Origin: Mariprofundus sp. KV
GTDB taxonomy: Bacteria; Pseudomonadota; Zetaproteobacteria; Mariprofundales; Mariprofundaceae
Assembly (NCBI RefSeq): GCF_013387475.1
Contig: NZ_VWNB01000011.1
Span: 1-64,000, forward strand
Reading direction: 5' to 3'
Length of the DNA stretch: 64,000 nucleotides
Made by a program: the position numbers and the translations under genes. This document shows positions 44,395 to 54,383 of this stretch, one piece after another. Under the pieces are notes generated by a model. It had not been told where the DNA came from and did not search any database. It saw nothing but the letters and a program-made list of their open reading frames with translations. Position 1 is the stretch's first letter. The number at the start of each line of letters is the position of its first letter.

Positions 44395-45168
44395 TCAGGC
44401 GATGTTGATAAGTTTGCTGACATCCCTGTGCAGATGCGGATTGGATGCAAGGATATCGCCCTTCTCAAGATCAATGGTTGCACCAGCCAGATCAGTAGCC
44501 AGACCACCGGCCTCCTGCACCAGCAGATAACCAGCTGCGATATCCCATGGTTTCAGGCCCGCTTCCCAGTAAACATCCAGACGACCAGCCGCCACATAGG
44601 CAAGATCAAGCGCGGCTGAGCCACCACGACGGTATCCATCCATAGACCGCATGCAGCCATCCATACGGCGCTGAAACAGATCGATATGCTCTCGCTGGTA
44701 AGATGGCATACCTGAAGCAAACAGCGCATGCGCCAGCCGCTTCTCATTGGTCACACGCAGACGACGACGATTCACAAATGCGCCACCGCCATTTTTCGCC
44801 TCAAAAGTCTCATCACGAATCGGATCATGAACCACAGCCAGCAGTGGCTTGCCATCTTTCCATGCCGCAATAGAGACAGCAAAATGGGGATAACCGTGAA
44901 TAAAATTGGTCGTTCCATCCAGAGGGTCAACATACCACTGGATTGATGCCTCGGGATTTACACGCTTACCCGACTCTTCAGCCACGATACCGTGATCGGG
45001 ATAGTGCTGGCTGATCTCTCTGAGAATCAGTGATTCAGCACGCTGATCCACATCGGTGACATAATCCCGATCTGTTTTCTGCTGCACTGTAAAGCTATCT
45101 CGCTCATCAAATGCCCTGGCAATCAGATCACCGGCCCGTCTGGCGGCCCGAACAGCTACATATAACAC
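44395..45168 (-). CDS. suhB: inositol-1-monophosphatase family protein SuhB
   Basis: 257 residues, beginning at a GTG with GGAG at a good distance. Metal-binding motifs are VTDVDQRAE, EES(G)KR, DPLDGTTNF and KPWDIAAGYLLVQEAGG, all intact for the Mg-dependent phosphatase fold. In enterobacteria SuhB also joins the ribosomal antitermination complex through contacts outside the active site. It lies alone between lptG and a kinase gene with two dyads in its upstream region (45215-45267). Confidence 0.93.
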   Translation of the reverse strand: MLYVAVRAARRAGDLIARAFDERDSFTVQQKTDRDYVTDVDQRAESLILREISQHYPDHGIVAEESGKRVNPEASIQWYVDPLDGTTNFIHGYPHFAVSIAAWKDGKPLLAVVHDPIRDETFEAKNGGGAFVNRRRLRVTNEKRLAHALFASGMPSYQREHIDLFQRRMDGCMRSMDGYRRGGSAALDLAYVAAGRLDVYWEAGLKPWDIAAGYLLVQEAGGLATDLAGATIDLEKGDILASNPHLHRDVSKLINIA

Positions 45169-45214
45169 GTTTCACTCCTGAATCAGCCGATCTGGGAATA
45201 CACTCTATCTGACC

Positions 45215-45267
45215 GGTTCGCGAACCATATCAAGGATGAGATAAAAAGTACGCCAAAATTGTTGGCG
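45215..45267. promoter_or_regulatory. two dyads between suhB and the divergent kinase gene
   Basis: GGTTCGCGAACC at 45215-45226 is a perfect 12-bp palindrome. CGCCAA (45251-45256) and TTGGCG (45262-45267) are perfect inverted arms around five bases. Both lie in the 204-base region between divergent starts and could be operators. Confidence 0.45.
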
Positions 45268-45372
45268 GTGGCTCTCTCACCTTGCAGGAGCATGAAATAG
45301 AACTACACTCGTAAACATAGGAGCCACACAATCTGCCTCCTGCTAGAAGCATACCCGCTGAGTGGAGGGCTC

Positions 45373-47493
45373 ATGCCAAACGTCAACAGCATCGCCGAAT
45401 GGCTGCAGAACGAGGCCTATACTGGCAACAAACCGCTGGCTGAACTGCAGCTTCAACAGACCAGAGCCCGCATCCTGTTGACAGTCGCAAGTCTCACCTA
45501 TGTGATTCTGCATGGCGAATATTTTACATACTACAAGGTAGAGGCTCTCAGCTTCTCTGCCCTCTATTTCATTCTCAACACATTCGCACTGATCACGCTG
45601 CGTAAGCGCCCCTTCTCCCTGCCCGCCACCCTTTTCTACCCGCTTCTTGATGTAGTAATTGTTACCTTCGGCATGCTCATTGATGGTGGCCATTCAAGCG
45701 GCGTCTACTTTATGTTGCTGCCGATTATTATCGGCAATGGCCTGCGTTTTGGTAATCCAATGCTGATCTATGCTCAGGTCTCATGCCTGATCGGCATGTT
45801 GTGCTCTACCGCCTATGGCTACTACACCCTGCAACTTCCAGTCGACTATACGCTGCTCTTCTGGCAGATATTCACGCTTCTTGCTGTACCCTTTTATGCC
45901 TATCTGATCGTGAAAAAGGTTGAAAAGGCGATCTATGAGAAAAACGCAGCGGAGCAGAGCTCATTTCAGCTTATCGACAAAGGGCCGCTGCCTGTTTTTA
46001 CCTTTGAACTCGATGCCAAACAGGTTCCGCAAACCCTCTATGTCAATGCAGCGATGGTTCAGCTTTTTCACAACACTCAGGCCGACGTTCTGGATCAGCC
46101 GGCCGACAGACTGGTACTGCCCGAAGATAGCGATGAGATGATCAAATTCTGCCGCAGCGCATTTCGTGATGACGGCGATGAGATTCAACAACCATCAACC
46201 TCCTACCTGCGGGGTATGGATGCATCCGGGCATATCATCAAACTGATGGCCACGGCCATCCGCTTGCGCTGGCAGGAGCGCTGGATCGGTGTCTGTTTTC
46301 TACTGGATATTACCGAACGTGAAACACTGCAGGAGCAGATGGAGAGTGTGCACAGACAGGGTTATATGTCGACACTGGTAGCCGGTATTGTTCATGATTT
46401 CAGAAATGTGCTGACCAATATGATCGGCAATGCAGAAGTGTTACAGATGAACAGTTCAGACCCGGTTATCAAGCAACAGATTGAAACTATTATTGAGGCT
46501 GGTGAGCGCGGCAGTGAGCTGATCACTCACCTTCTTAAACTGAGCAGAAACAGTGAACGTAAGCAGCCCCATACCCGCACAGCCGGCTCGGCACTGTTGC
46601 AGCCGCTGGAAAATATTATCGGGCTGGCTCGCCTGCAGCTGCCCCTCAACATTCGACTGGTCAGCACCATCGATAATACGTTGCCGGATGTTGCGATCGA
46701 AATCATCGAGATCGAACAGATCCTGCTGAATCTGATCAACAACGCCATGCAGGCGATCAGAGAATCCGGCCTTATTGAAGTCAGCATCAGCAGTGAAGAT
46801 GATCAGAAAGCAGCGCAAAAGCAGCTCTGTATCACCGTCTCAGATAATGGCGAAGGGATCAGTGAAGAGGATATTGATCGCGTCTTCAAACCCTTCTGGA
46901 CCTCAAGGGCAGACAAGGGGGGCTCAGGCCTTGGCCTGACAATGGTACAGCGCATTGTTAAACGGCATCAGGGTAAAATCGATATCTCATCACCTGCCAA
47001 TGAACAGCAGACCACCGTTCGCATCTGTATCCCCTCCTATAGAGCTGAAGAGAAGACTGTGACTTTCCCATCGGCGGTTGCCCCCTACCCCTCTAACGAC
47101 ACGCCATCAGTAGAGACGGCACCTCAACGTATCCTTCTGGTTGATGACATGCCCGACATTCTCAAGGTTCATCAGGCTATAGTCACCCGCCTGGGCCATC
47201 AGGCGGAAGCTGTCGAATCCGTTGATGCGGCGCTCACATTGTTTGCAGATTCTGGCTCTCATTTTGATATGATTATCACTGATTTTCGCATGCCGGGAAA
47301 AGATGGACTGGAGCTGGTGCAGGAGATCAGGAAGCGCAATCTGAGCATTCCTATCCTGATGGTGACCGCCTTTGGTGAAGATCAACAGCTGCAGCGAGCT
47401 GAAAGCTATGCCGTCACGCTGATGAACAAACCGGTTACCATTGAGCGCATGAAAGAGGGCATAGCCAAAGCAGTGGCCGCAAGTCAGACCTGA
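45373..47493 (+). CDS. hybrid histidine kinase with five-helix membrane sensor
   Basis: 706 residues. The N-terminal 185 residues carry about five membrane helices, including VYFMLLPIIIGNGLRFGN, which resembles the sensor part of RpfC-type kinases. A PAS-like segment follows (about 200-315, ending LDITERE), then HisKA with H341 in AGIVHDFRNV, HATPase (DNGEGIS, KPFWTSRADKGGSGLGL), and a receiver with D637 in ITDFRMPG. RpfC proteins sense fatty-acid diffusible signals, but the similarity is limited to the topology and a short motif. It converges on truA with seven bases between stops. No HPt domain is visible. Confidence 0.9.
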   Translation: MPNVNSIAEWLQNEAYTGNKPLAELQLQQTRARILLTVASLTYVILHGEYFTYYKVEALSFSALYFILNTFALITLRKRPFSLPATLFYPLLDVVIVTFGMLIDGGHSSGVYFMLLPIIIGNGLRFGNPMLIYAQVSCLIGMLCSTAYGYYTLQLPVDYTLLFWQIFTLLAVPFYAYLIVKKVEKAIYEKNAAEQSSFQLIDKGPLPVFTFELDAKQVPQTLYVNAAMVQLFHNTQADVLDQPADRLVLPEDSDEMIKFCRSAFRDDGDEIQQPSTSYLRGMDASGHIIKLMATAIRLRWQERWIGVCFLLDITERETLQEQMESVHRQGYMSTLVAGIVHDFRNVLTNMIGNAEVLQMNSSDPVIKQQIETIIEAGERGSELITHLLKLSRNSERKQPHTRTAGSALLQPLENIIGLARLQLPLNIRLVSTIDNTLPDVAIEIIEIEQILLNLINNAMQAIRESGLIEVSISSEDDQKAAQKQLCITVSDNGEGISEEDIDRVFKPFWTSRADKGGSGLGLTMVQRIVKRHQGKIDISSPANEQQTTVRICIPSYRAEEKTVTFPSAVAPYPSNDTPSVETAPQRILLVDDMPDILKVHQAIVTRLGHQAEAVESVDAALTLFADSGSHFDMIITDFRMPGKDGLELVQEIRKRNLSIPILMVTAFGEDQQLQRAESYAVTLMNKPVTIERMKEGIAKAVAASQT

Positions 47494-47500
47494 ATCAGGC

Positions 47501-48301
47501 TTAGCTGCAGCCTATCAGTTCAGAAGCACTAAAGTCGTCATACAGTGCATCGATAAAATAGAGGCCGTGGGCGGGCGCTGTGGCAGCACCTCTACGCCTG
47601 TCCTGCAATGCCAATAGCTGCCTGAACTGCTCAGGCGTCTGTTTACCAAGTCCCACTTCGACAAGATTACCCACCAGATTACGCACCATGTGGTAGAGGA
47701 AACCATCGGCTGTCACCTCAATGGATACAGTGTAACCACTCCTGCTCACCTCCAGCTCACTGATTCTGCGAATGGCATGTGCGGCCTGACAGCCGGATGC
47801 TCGCAGGGAAGAGAAGTCATGCCTGCCAATGCAGTGCACAGCAGCCTGCTGCATCACCTCTATATTCAGCGTTCTGGGCATCCACCAGTGGCGCCAGCGA
47901 TGCAGTGCTGAGGGAGTATTACGATTCCATATCTGATATCGGTAAGCGCGACCACGGCAATCAAAACGGGCATGGAAATCGGATGCCACACCCCTTACAC
48001 CTACGACCCGGATCGACTCCGGAAGTCTACTGTTAAGACCATGCAGATAGGCCAGATGCGAGCGCTGCCAGCGTGCGGAGAGGACATCAGCATGGACTAA
48101 AATCACCTCAGCATGCACGCCACTGTCGGTGCGTCCTGCAGCGACAGTCGCAACAGCTTCACCCTCTACTGCCAACAGGGCTGACTGCAGTTCAGCCTGT
48201 ACGGAAGAGGCGTTATCCTGCTGTTGCCAACCATGAAAGGCGCTGCCATCAAACTCAATGGCCATAGCGATGCGCTGCTTCTCAACCCCTACATCTGCCA
48301 T
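47501..48301 (-). CDS. truA: tRNA pseudouridine synthase A
   Basis: 266 residues from the ATG at 48301; an open frame upstream to 48517 lies inside the preceding gene. The catalytic aspartate is in AAGRTDSGVHA, and FDGSAFHGWQQQ near the start and SSLRASGCQ further on are family signatures. TruA makes pseudouridine at positions 38-40 of tRNA anticodon arms. It overlaps the upstream membrane-protein gene by thirteen bases. Being downstream of fimV, asd and leuB is a common proteobacterial arrangement. Confidence 0.94.
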   Translation of the reverse strand: MADVGVEKQRIAMAIEFDGSAFHGWQQQDNASSVQAELQSALLAVEGEAVATVAAGRTDSGVHAEVILVHADVLSARWQRSHLAYLHGLNSRLPESIRVVGVRGVASDFHARFDCRGRAYRYQIWNRNTPSALHRWRHWWMPRTLNIEVMQQAAVHCIGRHDFSSLRASGCQAAHAIRRISELEVSRSGYTVSIEVTADGFLYHMVRNLVGNLVEVGLGKQTPEQFRQLLALQDRRRGAATAPAHGLYFIDALYDDFSASELIGCS

Positions 48302-49005
48302 GCAACCCCCAAACCCAACAGGCCAATCATTGCGCTTAGCCAACTGGCAATCTGCCATAATGACGCTGCCTGAGTTGGTGAATCCAACCCCGTCACTGCT
48401 GTTGCGGGCCAGCGTAACCAGAGCTGCTGTGACTGCACCTCTGCTACCGCCAGTGCAGCACTGAAGGCCGACACAAGCATTTGAGGCGACTGCGGCCAGG
48501 AGCTTCGCAACTTCCACTGCAACCGCAATGCGTGCAACAGATCACCCTCACTGCGGCGCAGTGGTGCAATCAGAATCACATAAGTGGCAACTGCCCTGCT
48601 ACTGAAGGGCATCAATAACAGAGCTTGAATCCATTCATTGCGTGTCAGACAGAGGAAGAGCGTTATCGCTGCAAAGAAAATGACTGCCAGATGAACGGAG
48701 AGGTGCAACCCGAGCTGCAAGCCCTCCCATGTGAAAGGTAGAGGCCATCCCGGCAGAATAAGCTGGCCGGGTGAAAAGAGGAGGTGAAGTGCAAGAATTG
48801 GAATAATAAACCAGCGCAGCAGCCCGACCGATCGCCCTACCCTGTTCCAGCTATTCTCAATGACACGGACAAAAAGGGCGGCGATCAATATCAGCATGAA
48901 TCCATACATTAGTGAAGATGTAGCCGTGGCAAGACTCAGCAGAGCCAAACCAAGAAGAGATCTTGAAATGGGATGCAGTGTGTAGAACAGGCTGTAATCA
49001 CTCAT
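48289..49005 (-). CDS. CbiQ/EcfT-like membrane protein
   Basis: 238 residues with five or six membrane helices. The beginning (LHPISRSLLGLALLSLATATSS) resembles the LDPRTKL-type start of energy-coupling-factor T subunits, and a charged helix between the last segments (LRRSEGDLLHALRLQWKLR) sits where EcfT proteins bind the ATPases. The Ala-Arg-Gly coupling motifs of true EcfT are not clear and no ECF ATPase gene is near, so this may be an orphan. It sits between fimV and truA, 25 bases after fimV, and overlaps truA. Confidence 0.55.
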   Translation of the reverse strand: MSDYSLFYTLHPISRSLLGLALLSLATATSSLMYGFMLILIAALFVRVIENSWNRVGRSVGLLRWFIIPILALHLLFSPGQLILPGWPLPFTWEGLQLGLHLSVHLAVIFFAAITLFLCLTRNEWIQALLLMPFSSRAVATYVILIAPLRRSEGDLLHALRLQWKLRSSWPQSPQMLVSAFSAALAVAEVQSQQLWLRWPATAVTGLDSPTQAASLWQIASWLSAMIGLLGLGVAWQM

Positions 49006-49030
49006 GCGCTAGATCTGTTTTAAGTGCGTT

Positions 49031-52000
49031 TCAGGCCTTGTTATTCTTATCATCCTCATCGTCATCAGCAAACTCGCTAAGCAGATGATCAAGCTCCTGT
49101 GTTGCACAGTGATCAACTTCGATCTCATCCGTATCTTCACTGAGATGATCAACCTTATCAAAAGAGAGTCCCTCATAATCATCTTCGGAAGATGTACCAT
49201 CACCAAAGGCAGCAAACTCACCAAGCAGGTGATCAAGCTGCTGCGTAGCTCCCGGATCTTCACCTGTCAGAGATGATTCATGAGCTGCAGCAGCGGGTGC
49301 TGCAGGCAGAGGAGGAGTTGTGGTGACCGGCTCATCATCCTGGTATGCGAATGAACCAAGCAGGTGATCGAGCTGCTGCGTAGCACCAGGGTCTTCACTG
49401 GTCGGGGCTTCATCATCGTCAATGGCAGCGAATGCGCTAAGCAGGTGATCAAGCTGCTGGGTCGCTTCAGGATCTTCTGTGCCCTTATCAACAGCATTCT
49501 CTTCAACAGCAGGAGCCACGGCATCAAATTCAACGCCGCTGAGCTGCTCATCACTGTTGGAAAACTCACTCATCAAAACGTCCAGATGCTGTGTCGCCCC
49601 GAACTGCTCATCATCGTCATCTGACTCCGAGGTCGCGGCAGGGATAAGCTCCTCGTCACCATCGAACATACCGTCATCATCACTGAATTCACCAAGCAGA
49701 CTGTCCAGATGTTGTGTGGCAGTAACCTCCTGCTCATTATCAAGCCCGGCTGAATCCGACACTTCATCGTCGCCAGCTGGTGACTCCTCATCACTCTCTT
49801 CTGTGAACGCATTGAGCAGATTGTCCAGCTCCTGCGTTGCACCTATGGCTTCCAGATCCAGTGTTCCTTCATCATCAGGAAGAAGCCCGACAGAATGATC
49901 GTTCTCGATCTCATCATCAGAGAGCGAGATGCCCGTCTCCTCTTCCTCTTCAAAACCATCCAGAAGTGAATCGATCAGCTGGGTTTCACCATCGGCAGCA
50001 GTCAGGGCAATGGTTTGACCTGCAACATCCTCTTCATCAGCCGAAGAGGTTTCGACTTCGTCCTCGAAAGAGGCATCATGCAGCCAGTCCATCTCGGCAA
50101 ATTCACTGACATCAGCAGTCTGAAACTCTCGAGTCTCTTGCGGAGCAGATGTTGCGGCCTTACCTATATCGTCATCACTTCCATCCAGCCCGGAGAAATC
50201 ATAGTCCAGAACAGGCCCATCATCTGCTTCAATCGCTTCATCCGAAGCCACTTCGACTTCATCGACCTCAGACAGATCTGCCTGAGGCGCTTCAACGGCC
50301 ACCGACTCATCGGCAAGACCAGACAATGCACCTGTGGCTGCTTTATATTCAGCAAGCGCGGCTCCACCAAGTGCTGCCAGTGCAGCAGCATTGGCCTTGT
50401 TGAAGAGAACAGCATCGCCTTTGGCAGCCAGCAGTTCGGCCTTGCGAATATGTGCCCCGGCATTCTCAGCATCCAAACGCAGCGCCAGATCAAGCTGCTG
50501 CAGTGCCTCATCCTCCATGCCATAACGGATATATACATCCGCCTCAGAGAGGTAGTCTATGCTTGGATCAGCCTCTTCCATGGCAGTGACATCAAATGGA
50601 ACCATTTCAGCTGTGTCTGTATCAGTTAATTCATCAGGGAAATTAGCGATTGAGTCGAACAGGTCGGACTCTTTTTCAACGGCATCAACAGCTTTCTGCG
50701 CAGCCGCTTCGGTAACCGGTTCATCCTGGTCCATGCCATAGACAGGCTGCTCAACTGTATCGACCTTGTCCTCGATATCAGCCTCTGGAGCACTCTTCTG
50801 CTGCGCAACATCTGTAGCTTTATGCTCCATTTCAGGTTCAACCAGTGCAGCAGATGGATGGGCTGGTTCCCTGCGCATGAGCAACACAACCACCATCAGC
50901 AACACAACCACCAGAGCGATCAACAACCAGATGACCCAGTCCATGGCTCCGGCATCCTGCTGTGCGATACTCTGGGCTTTAGCTTTTTCCAGTTCGCCCT
51001 GCATGCGGGCCATGAGAATTTCCAAACGTTTCACATTGGCATCAGATGCGGCCGATGCTGCCAGATCCACCTTCTGGCTCAGGGCGGCAATACTCTGCTC
51101 ACTCTGCTCGAGTTTCTGCTGCAACAGCTCATTCTGCTTCTGAAGCTCAGCCAGCAGTGCCGTTGTTTCAGCGATGGCTCTGCTCGCACCATCTTCAGCC
51201 GCAACTTCAGACTGCTGGTCAACTCCACCTGCTGCAACGCCATCCTGAGCTGTGGCTGCCTCACCGCTATCGGCAACGCCCGTATCAGCGGCCGCCACAG
51301 GGGCTGCGGGTGCAGCGGCGACACCATCAGCCTGCTCACCCATGCGGACTCGCTTGCTGTAACGGGTACGCTGAACTTCGGCTTCTGCTGCATAACGCGG
51401 CTGCTTATTCAGGTCACTCCACTGTTTCTGATGCTCGGTAAAAAGCTTGTACGCATCGTTGGCTGAGATTGACTCAATCTCAGCAGCAGTCGGCACATTC
51501 AGGAAGCGACCCTTCATCAGCAGGTTCATGTTACCCTTATCAAAGCTGGATCTGTTCTTTTCAAACAGAGCAGCCATCACTTGCGACATGCTATATCGCT
51601 GATCAACACGCAGACGCTGTGCTACGGTAGAGAGCATATCTCCACGAACAATAGGGCCGTAACGATCAGTTCTTGCCCAGCCCTCGAAATGTTGAGCTTC
51701 GGCAACAGCAGGCACTGCTGCAACTTCAGCTGCAGCCACTGCAGCCTGCTCTGTCACACTGTTATCCGCAGGAGCTACTTGATGAAGAGTAGGAACGGGA
51801 GCCTTTTCTGCAGCCTGAACAACATTTTTTGGCGCCTCGAGGAAGACCGGGTATTTCTTGAAATTGGCCACGCGACCATGTCGGATTTTTACAATCAGGT
51901 TAAAAAACGGCGCTTTAATGGCGGTGCGTGAGGTAAGTTTAACACGCACACCACGGGCATCACTCTCCATATCCGCACGAATAGCGTTGAGCTCAGGATC

Positions 52001-52231
52001 GCGGTAAACCTCGAAAATCTTGTAATCGGAAGCAGCTGCAATTTCAACAAACAGCTTGGAGACCGTCTCGTTGGCATCCATACTAAGTGGAATTTCAGCA
52101 AAGAATGGCTCACCCAGTCGTGAGTTAACCTCAATCTTTTCAAGGGAAGCACCATAAGCCACCCCCACCATAAGGTGCAGTGCAACAGCCAGCCAGACCA
52201 GCCGAAAAATATGCCCTACTTGATTCATCAT
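49031..52231 (-). CDS. fimV: FimV-family peptidoglycan-binding hub protein
   Basis: 1066 residues from the ATG at 52231, preceded by GGAGGGG. Order: signal peptide ending AYGA; the conserved FimV N-terminal domain (SLEKIEVNSRLGEPFFAEIPL); a LysM-like segment (about 190-260); an alanine-rich stretch with a coiled coil (about 355-420); one membrane helix (about 430-455); then a very acidic cytoplasmic part with a TPR-like segment (SEADVYIRYGMEDEALQQLDLALRLD). The last 320 residues hold eight ATQ-LD-LL repeats instead of the usual FimV C-terminal TPR domain. FimV organises type IV pili and polar proteins. The asd-fimV-truA order supports the call. Confidence 0.9.
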   Translation of the reverse strand: MMNQVGHIFRLVWLAVALHLMVGVAYGASLEKIEVNSRLGEPFFAEIPLSMDANETVSKLFVEIAAASDYKIFEVYRDPELNAIRADMESDARGVRVKLTSRTAIKAPFFNLIVKIRHGRVANFKKYPVFLEAPKNVVQAAEKAPVPTLHQVAPADNSVTEQAAVAAAEVAAVPAVAEAQHFEGWARTDRYGPIVRGDMLSTVAQRLRVDQRYSMSQVMAALFEKNRSSFDKGNMNLLMKGRFLNVPTAAEIESISANDAYKLFTEHQKQWSDLNKQPRYAAEAEVQRTRYSKRVRMGEQADGVAAAPAAPVAAADTGVADSGEAATAQDGVAAGGVDQQSEVAAEDGASRAIAETTALLAELQKQNELLQQKLEQSEQSIAALSQKVDLAASAASDANVKRLEILMARMQGELEKAKAQSIAQQDAGAMDWVIWLLIALVVVLLMVVVLLMRREPAHPSAALVEPEMEHKATDVAQQKSAPEADIEDKVDTVEQPVYGMDQDEPVTEAAAQKAVDAVEKESDLFDSIANFPDELTDTDTAEMVPFDVTAMEEADPSIDYLSEADVYIRYGMEDEALQQLDLALRLDAENAGAHIRKAELLAAKGDAVLFNKANAAALAALGGAALAEYKAATGALSGLADESVAVEAPQADLSEVDEVEVASDEAIEADDGPVLDYDFSGLDGSDDDIGKAATSAPQETREFQTADVSEFAEMDWLHDASFEDEVETSSADEEDVAGQTIALTAADGETQLIDSLLDGFEEEEETGISLSDDEIENDHSVGLLPDDEGTLDLEAIGATQELDNLLNAFTEESDEESPAGDDEVSDSAGLDNEQEVTATQHLDSLLGEFSDDDGMFDGDEELIPAATSESDDDDEQFGATQHLDVLMSEFSNSDEQLSGVEFDAVAPAVEENAVDKGTEDPEATQQLDHLLSAFAAIDDDEAPTSEDPGATQQLDHLLGSFAYQDDEPVTTTPPLPAAPAAAAHESSLTGEDPGATQQLDHLLGEFAAFGDGTSSEDDYEGLSFDKVDHLSEDTDEIEVDHCATQELDHLLSEFADDDEDDKNNKA
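49040..49990 (-). repeat. eight-fold ATQxLDxLL repeat region of fimV
   Basis: Eight copies of a motif near GATQQLDHLLGEF are spread over this region of the gene, with acidic linkers of 15-40 residues between them. The copies nearest the C-terminus are the most alike, also at DNA level (AAGCAGGTGATCAAGCTGCTG-type stretches at about 49222, 49364 and 49439), so the repeats have spread recently by duplication. Confidence 0.85.
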
Positions 52232-52264
52232 GCTCCCCTCCATCATCTCGCAGGAGCTCGTCTC

Positions 52265-53302
52265 CTAAGAGTGAGGAATCAGAATTTCCGCTATCTGTAC
52301 AGCATTTAGAGCCGCACCTTTACGTACATTATCGGCAACAACCCACAAATGCAAAGAATTCGCACAAGAATCGTCGTTGCGAATTCGACCCACCCAGACC
52401 GGATCGGTACCGGCAGCCTCGCTCGGCATCGGATAGTCCTCTGCAGATGGATCATCAACGACACAAACACCATCGGCATCGGCAAGCAGTTGACGCGCCC
52501 TGTCGGCGTCCATCGCAGCAGTAAAGGTGATGTTTACCGCTTCAGAATGACCGTAGAATACAGGTACACGTACTGTCGTTGCTGTGACGGCGATCTCAGA
52601 TTCCATAATCTTGCGCGTCTCATCCATCATCTTGCGCTCTTCTTTGGTGTAACCATCATCCATGAAAACGTCGATCTGCGGAATCACATTAAATGCAATA
52701 CGGGCAGGGAAAACATTCACTTCAGCACTCTTACTGCTGAGCAACTGCGTTGTCTGTTTGGCCAGCTCCTCAATCGCTTTGCCGCCAGCACCAGAGACGG
52801 CCTGATAGGTGGTCACCACCACGCGCTTAATCGGCACTGCATCATGCAGTGGCTTCAGCGCTACAACCATCTGAATGGTTGAGCAGTTCGGATTGGCAAT
52901 AATCTTATTCTCACGCGCCATCTCAAGCGCATGCGGATTCACCTCCGGCACAACCAGACAGATATCCTCATCCATGCGCCAGGCACTGGAGTTATCAATC
53001 ACATAACAGCCTGCCTCTGCAAAACGTGGCGCATGCACTTTGGAGGTGGAACCACCGGCAGAGAAGAGCGCGATATCGACACCACTCGGATCAAAGGTCT
53101 CCAGATCCTGCACAACATACTCTTTACCCTTAAACTCAATCGTCGAACCGGCACTGCGGCTGGATGCCACAGGAAAAAGCTCAGCAACAGGGAAGTTACG
53201 TTCGGCAAGAATCTCCAGCATGGTCTGACCGACCGCGCCGGTCGCTCCAACTACTGCAACCACATAACCTGCATCTTTTTTCGCAAGAAACTGTTCACTC
53301 AC
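52265..53302 (-). CDS. asd: aspartate-semialdehyde dehydrogenase
   Basis: 345 residues from a GTG that overlaps the leuB stop by four bases. The NADP loop is [16 protein letters not shown], the catalytic cysteine is C140 in NPNCSTIQM, and the substrate part has [12 protein letters not shown]. The enzyme makes aspartate semialdehyde for lysine, methionine, threonine and diaminopimelate. It is the branch lacking the long enterobacterial insertion. It follows leuB and precedes fimV by 33 bases, a frequent order. Confidence 0.95.
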   Translation of the reverse strand: MSEQFLAKKDAGYVVAVVGATGAVGQTMLEILAERNFPVAELFPVASSRSAGSTIEFKGKEYVVQDLETFDPSGVDIALFSAGGSTSKVHAPRFAEAGCYVIDNSSAWRMDEDICLVVPEVNPHALEMARENKIIANPNCSTIQMVVALKPLHDAVPIKRVVVTTYQAVSGAGGKAIEELAKQTTQLLSSKSAEVNVFPARIAFNVIPQIDVFMDDGYTKEERKMMDETRKIMESEIAVTATTVRVPVFYGHSEAVNITFTAAMDADRARQLLADADGVCVVDDPSAEDYPMPSEAAGTDPVWVGRIRNDDSCANSLHLWVVADNVRKGAALNAVQIAEILIPHS

Positions 53303-54381
53303 GCCAGAGCCTCCAGTGCTTCACATACGGCATCACCCATGCCGGAACAACTTACAAAAGCCCCACCATCAGCAAGATCTATGGTGCGCACTCCTGCATC
53401 AAGGGTATTTTCCACCGCCTGCTCCACCTTATCCGCCAGATCAGCACGATTCAGCGAGAAGCGCAGCATCATTGCAGCAGAGAGAATGGTCGCCAGCGGA
53501 TTGGCCTTGTTCTGGCCTGCAATATCAGGAGCAGAACCGTGAATCGGCTCATACATAGCATAATCCACACCGATTGAAGCGGAAGGCAGCATACCGATTG
53601 AACCGGTCAGCATCGAGGCCTCATCAGAGAGAATATCACCAAACATATTGGTGGTTACAATGACATCAAACTGCTTGGGATTGCGGATCAGCTGCATAGC
53701 AGCATTATCCACATACATGTGAGAAAGTTCGACATCTGAATACTCTGCCGCATGCAGTTCAGTGACCACTTCACGCCAATATTCGGTGGCCTCAAGCACG
53801 TTGGCCTTATCAATTGAGCAGACCCGGTTGGAGCGCAGACGCGCAGCCTCAAAGGCTTTGCGGGCAATGCGCTGAATCTCGGAGGTTTTGTAGGCGAGTG
53901 TATTAAAGCCGCGTTTTTCACCGTTGGGCAACTCTTCAATGCCGCGTGGCTGACCAAAATAGATGCCGGATACCAGTTCACGTACCACCAGAATATCAAC
54001 ACCGCTGATCACTTCAGGTTTAAGGGTTGAGGCATTCACCAGCTGTTTAAACACTTTGGCAGGGCGATAGTTGGCAAACAGGCCGAGATCTTCGCGAATG
54101 CGCAGCAGCCCCGCTTCAGGACGCAACGGTTTGGCCAGCGGCTCCCATTTCGGGCCACCGACAGCACCGAGAAGTACGGCATCCGATGCTTTTACCAGCT
54201 TCTGTGTCGCCTCAGGATAGGGATCACCGGCCACATCATATCCGATACCGCCAATCGTCCCCTCTTCCCAGGTGGCATCAAGGCCAAAGCTGCGATTAAG
54301 CACCTCAAGTACTTTCAACGCCTCATCAACGATCTCTTTTCCGATACCATCACCGGGCAACACTGCAATCTTTACAGACAT
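53299..54381 (-). CDS. leuB: 3-isopropylmalate dehydrogenase
   Basis: 360 residues. [10 protein letters not shown] at the start, [15 protein letters not shown] in the substrate region and the metal/cofactor block [27 protein letters not shown] are all characteristic. LeuB oxidises and decarboxylates 3-isopropylmalate in leucine synthesis. leuC and leuD are not in the window, so the leucine genes are split. The gene starts two bases after nrdR and overlaps asd. Confidence 0.95.
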   Translation of the reverse strand: MSVKIAVLPGDGIGKEIVDEALKVLEVLNRSFGLDATWEEGTIGGIGYDVAGDPYPEATQKLVKASDAVLLGAVGGPKWEPLAKPLRPEAGLLRIREDLGLFANYRPAKVFKQLVNASTLKPEVISGVDILVVRELVSGIYFGQPRGIEELPNGEKRGFNTLAYKTSEIQRIARKAFEAARLRSNRVCSIDKANVLEATEYWREVVTELHAAEYSDVELSHMYVDNAAMQLIRNPKQFDVIVTTNMFGDILSDEASMLTGSIGMLPSASIGVDYAMYEPIHGSAPDIAGQNKANPLATILSAAMMLRFSLNRADLADKVEQAVENTLDAGVRTIDLADGGAFVSCSGMGDAVCEALEALA

Positions 54382-54383
54382 CT

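Noticed and set aside
48302-48517. Longer N-terminus of TruA
   Set aside because: The extra 72 residues are encoded inside the CbiQ-like gene in another frame and do not match TruA, which begins normally at 48301.
49085-51931. Many plus-strand open frames opposite fimV
   Set aside because: They follow from the biased acidic codon use of fimV and contain low-complexity serine, histidine or proline runs without start signals.
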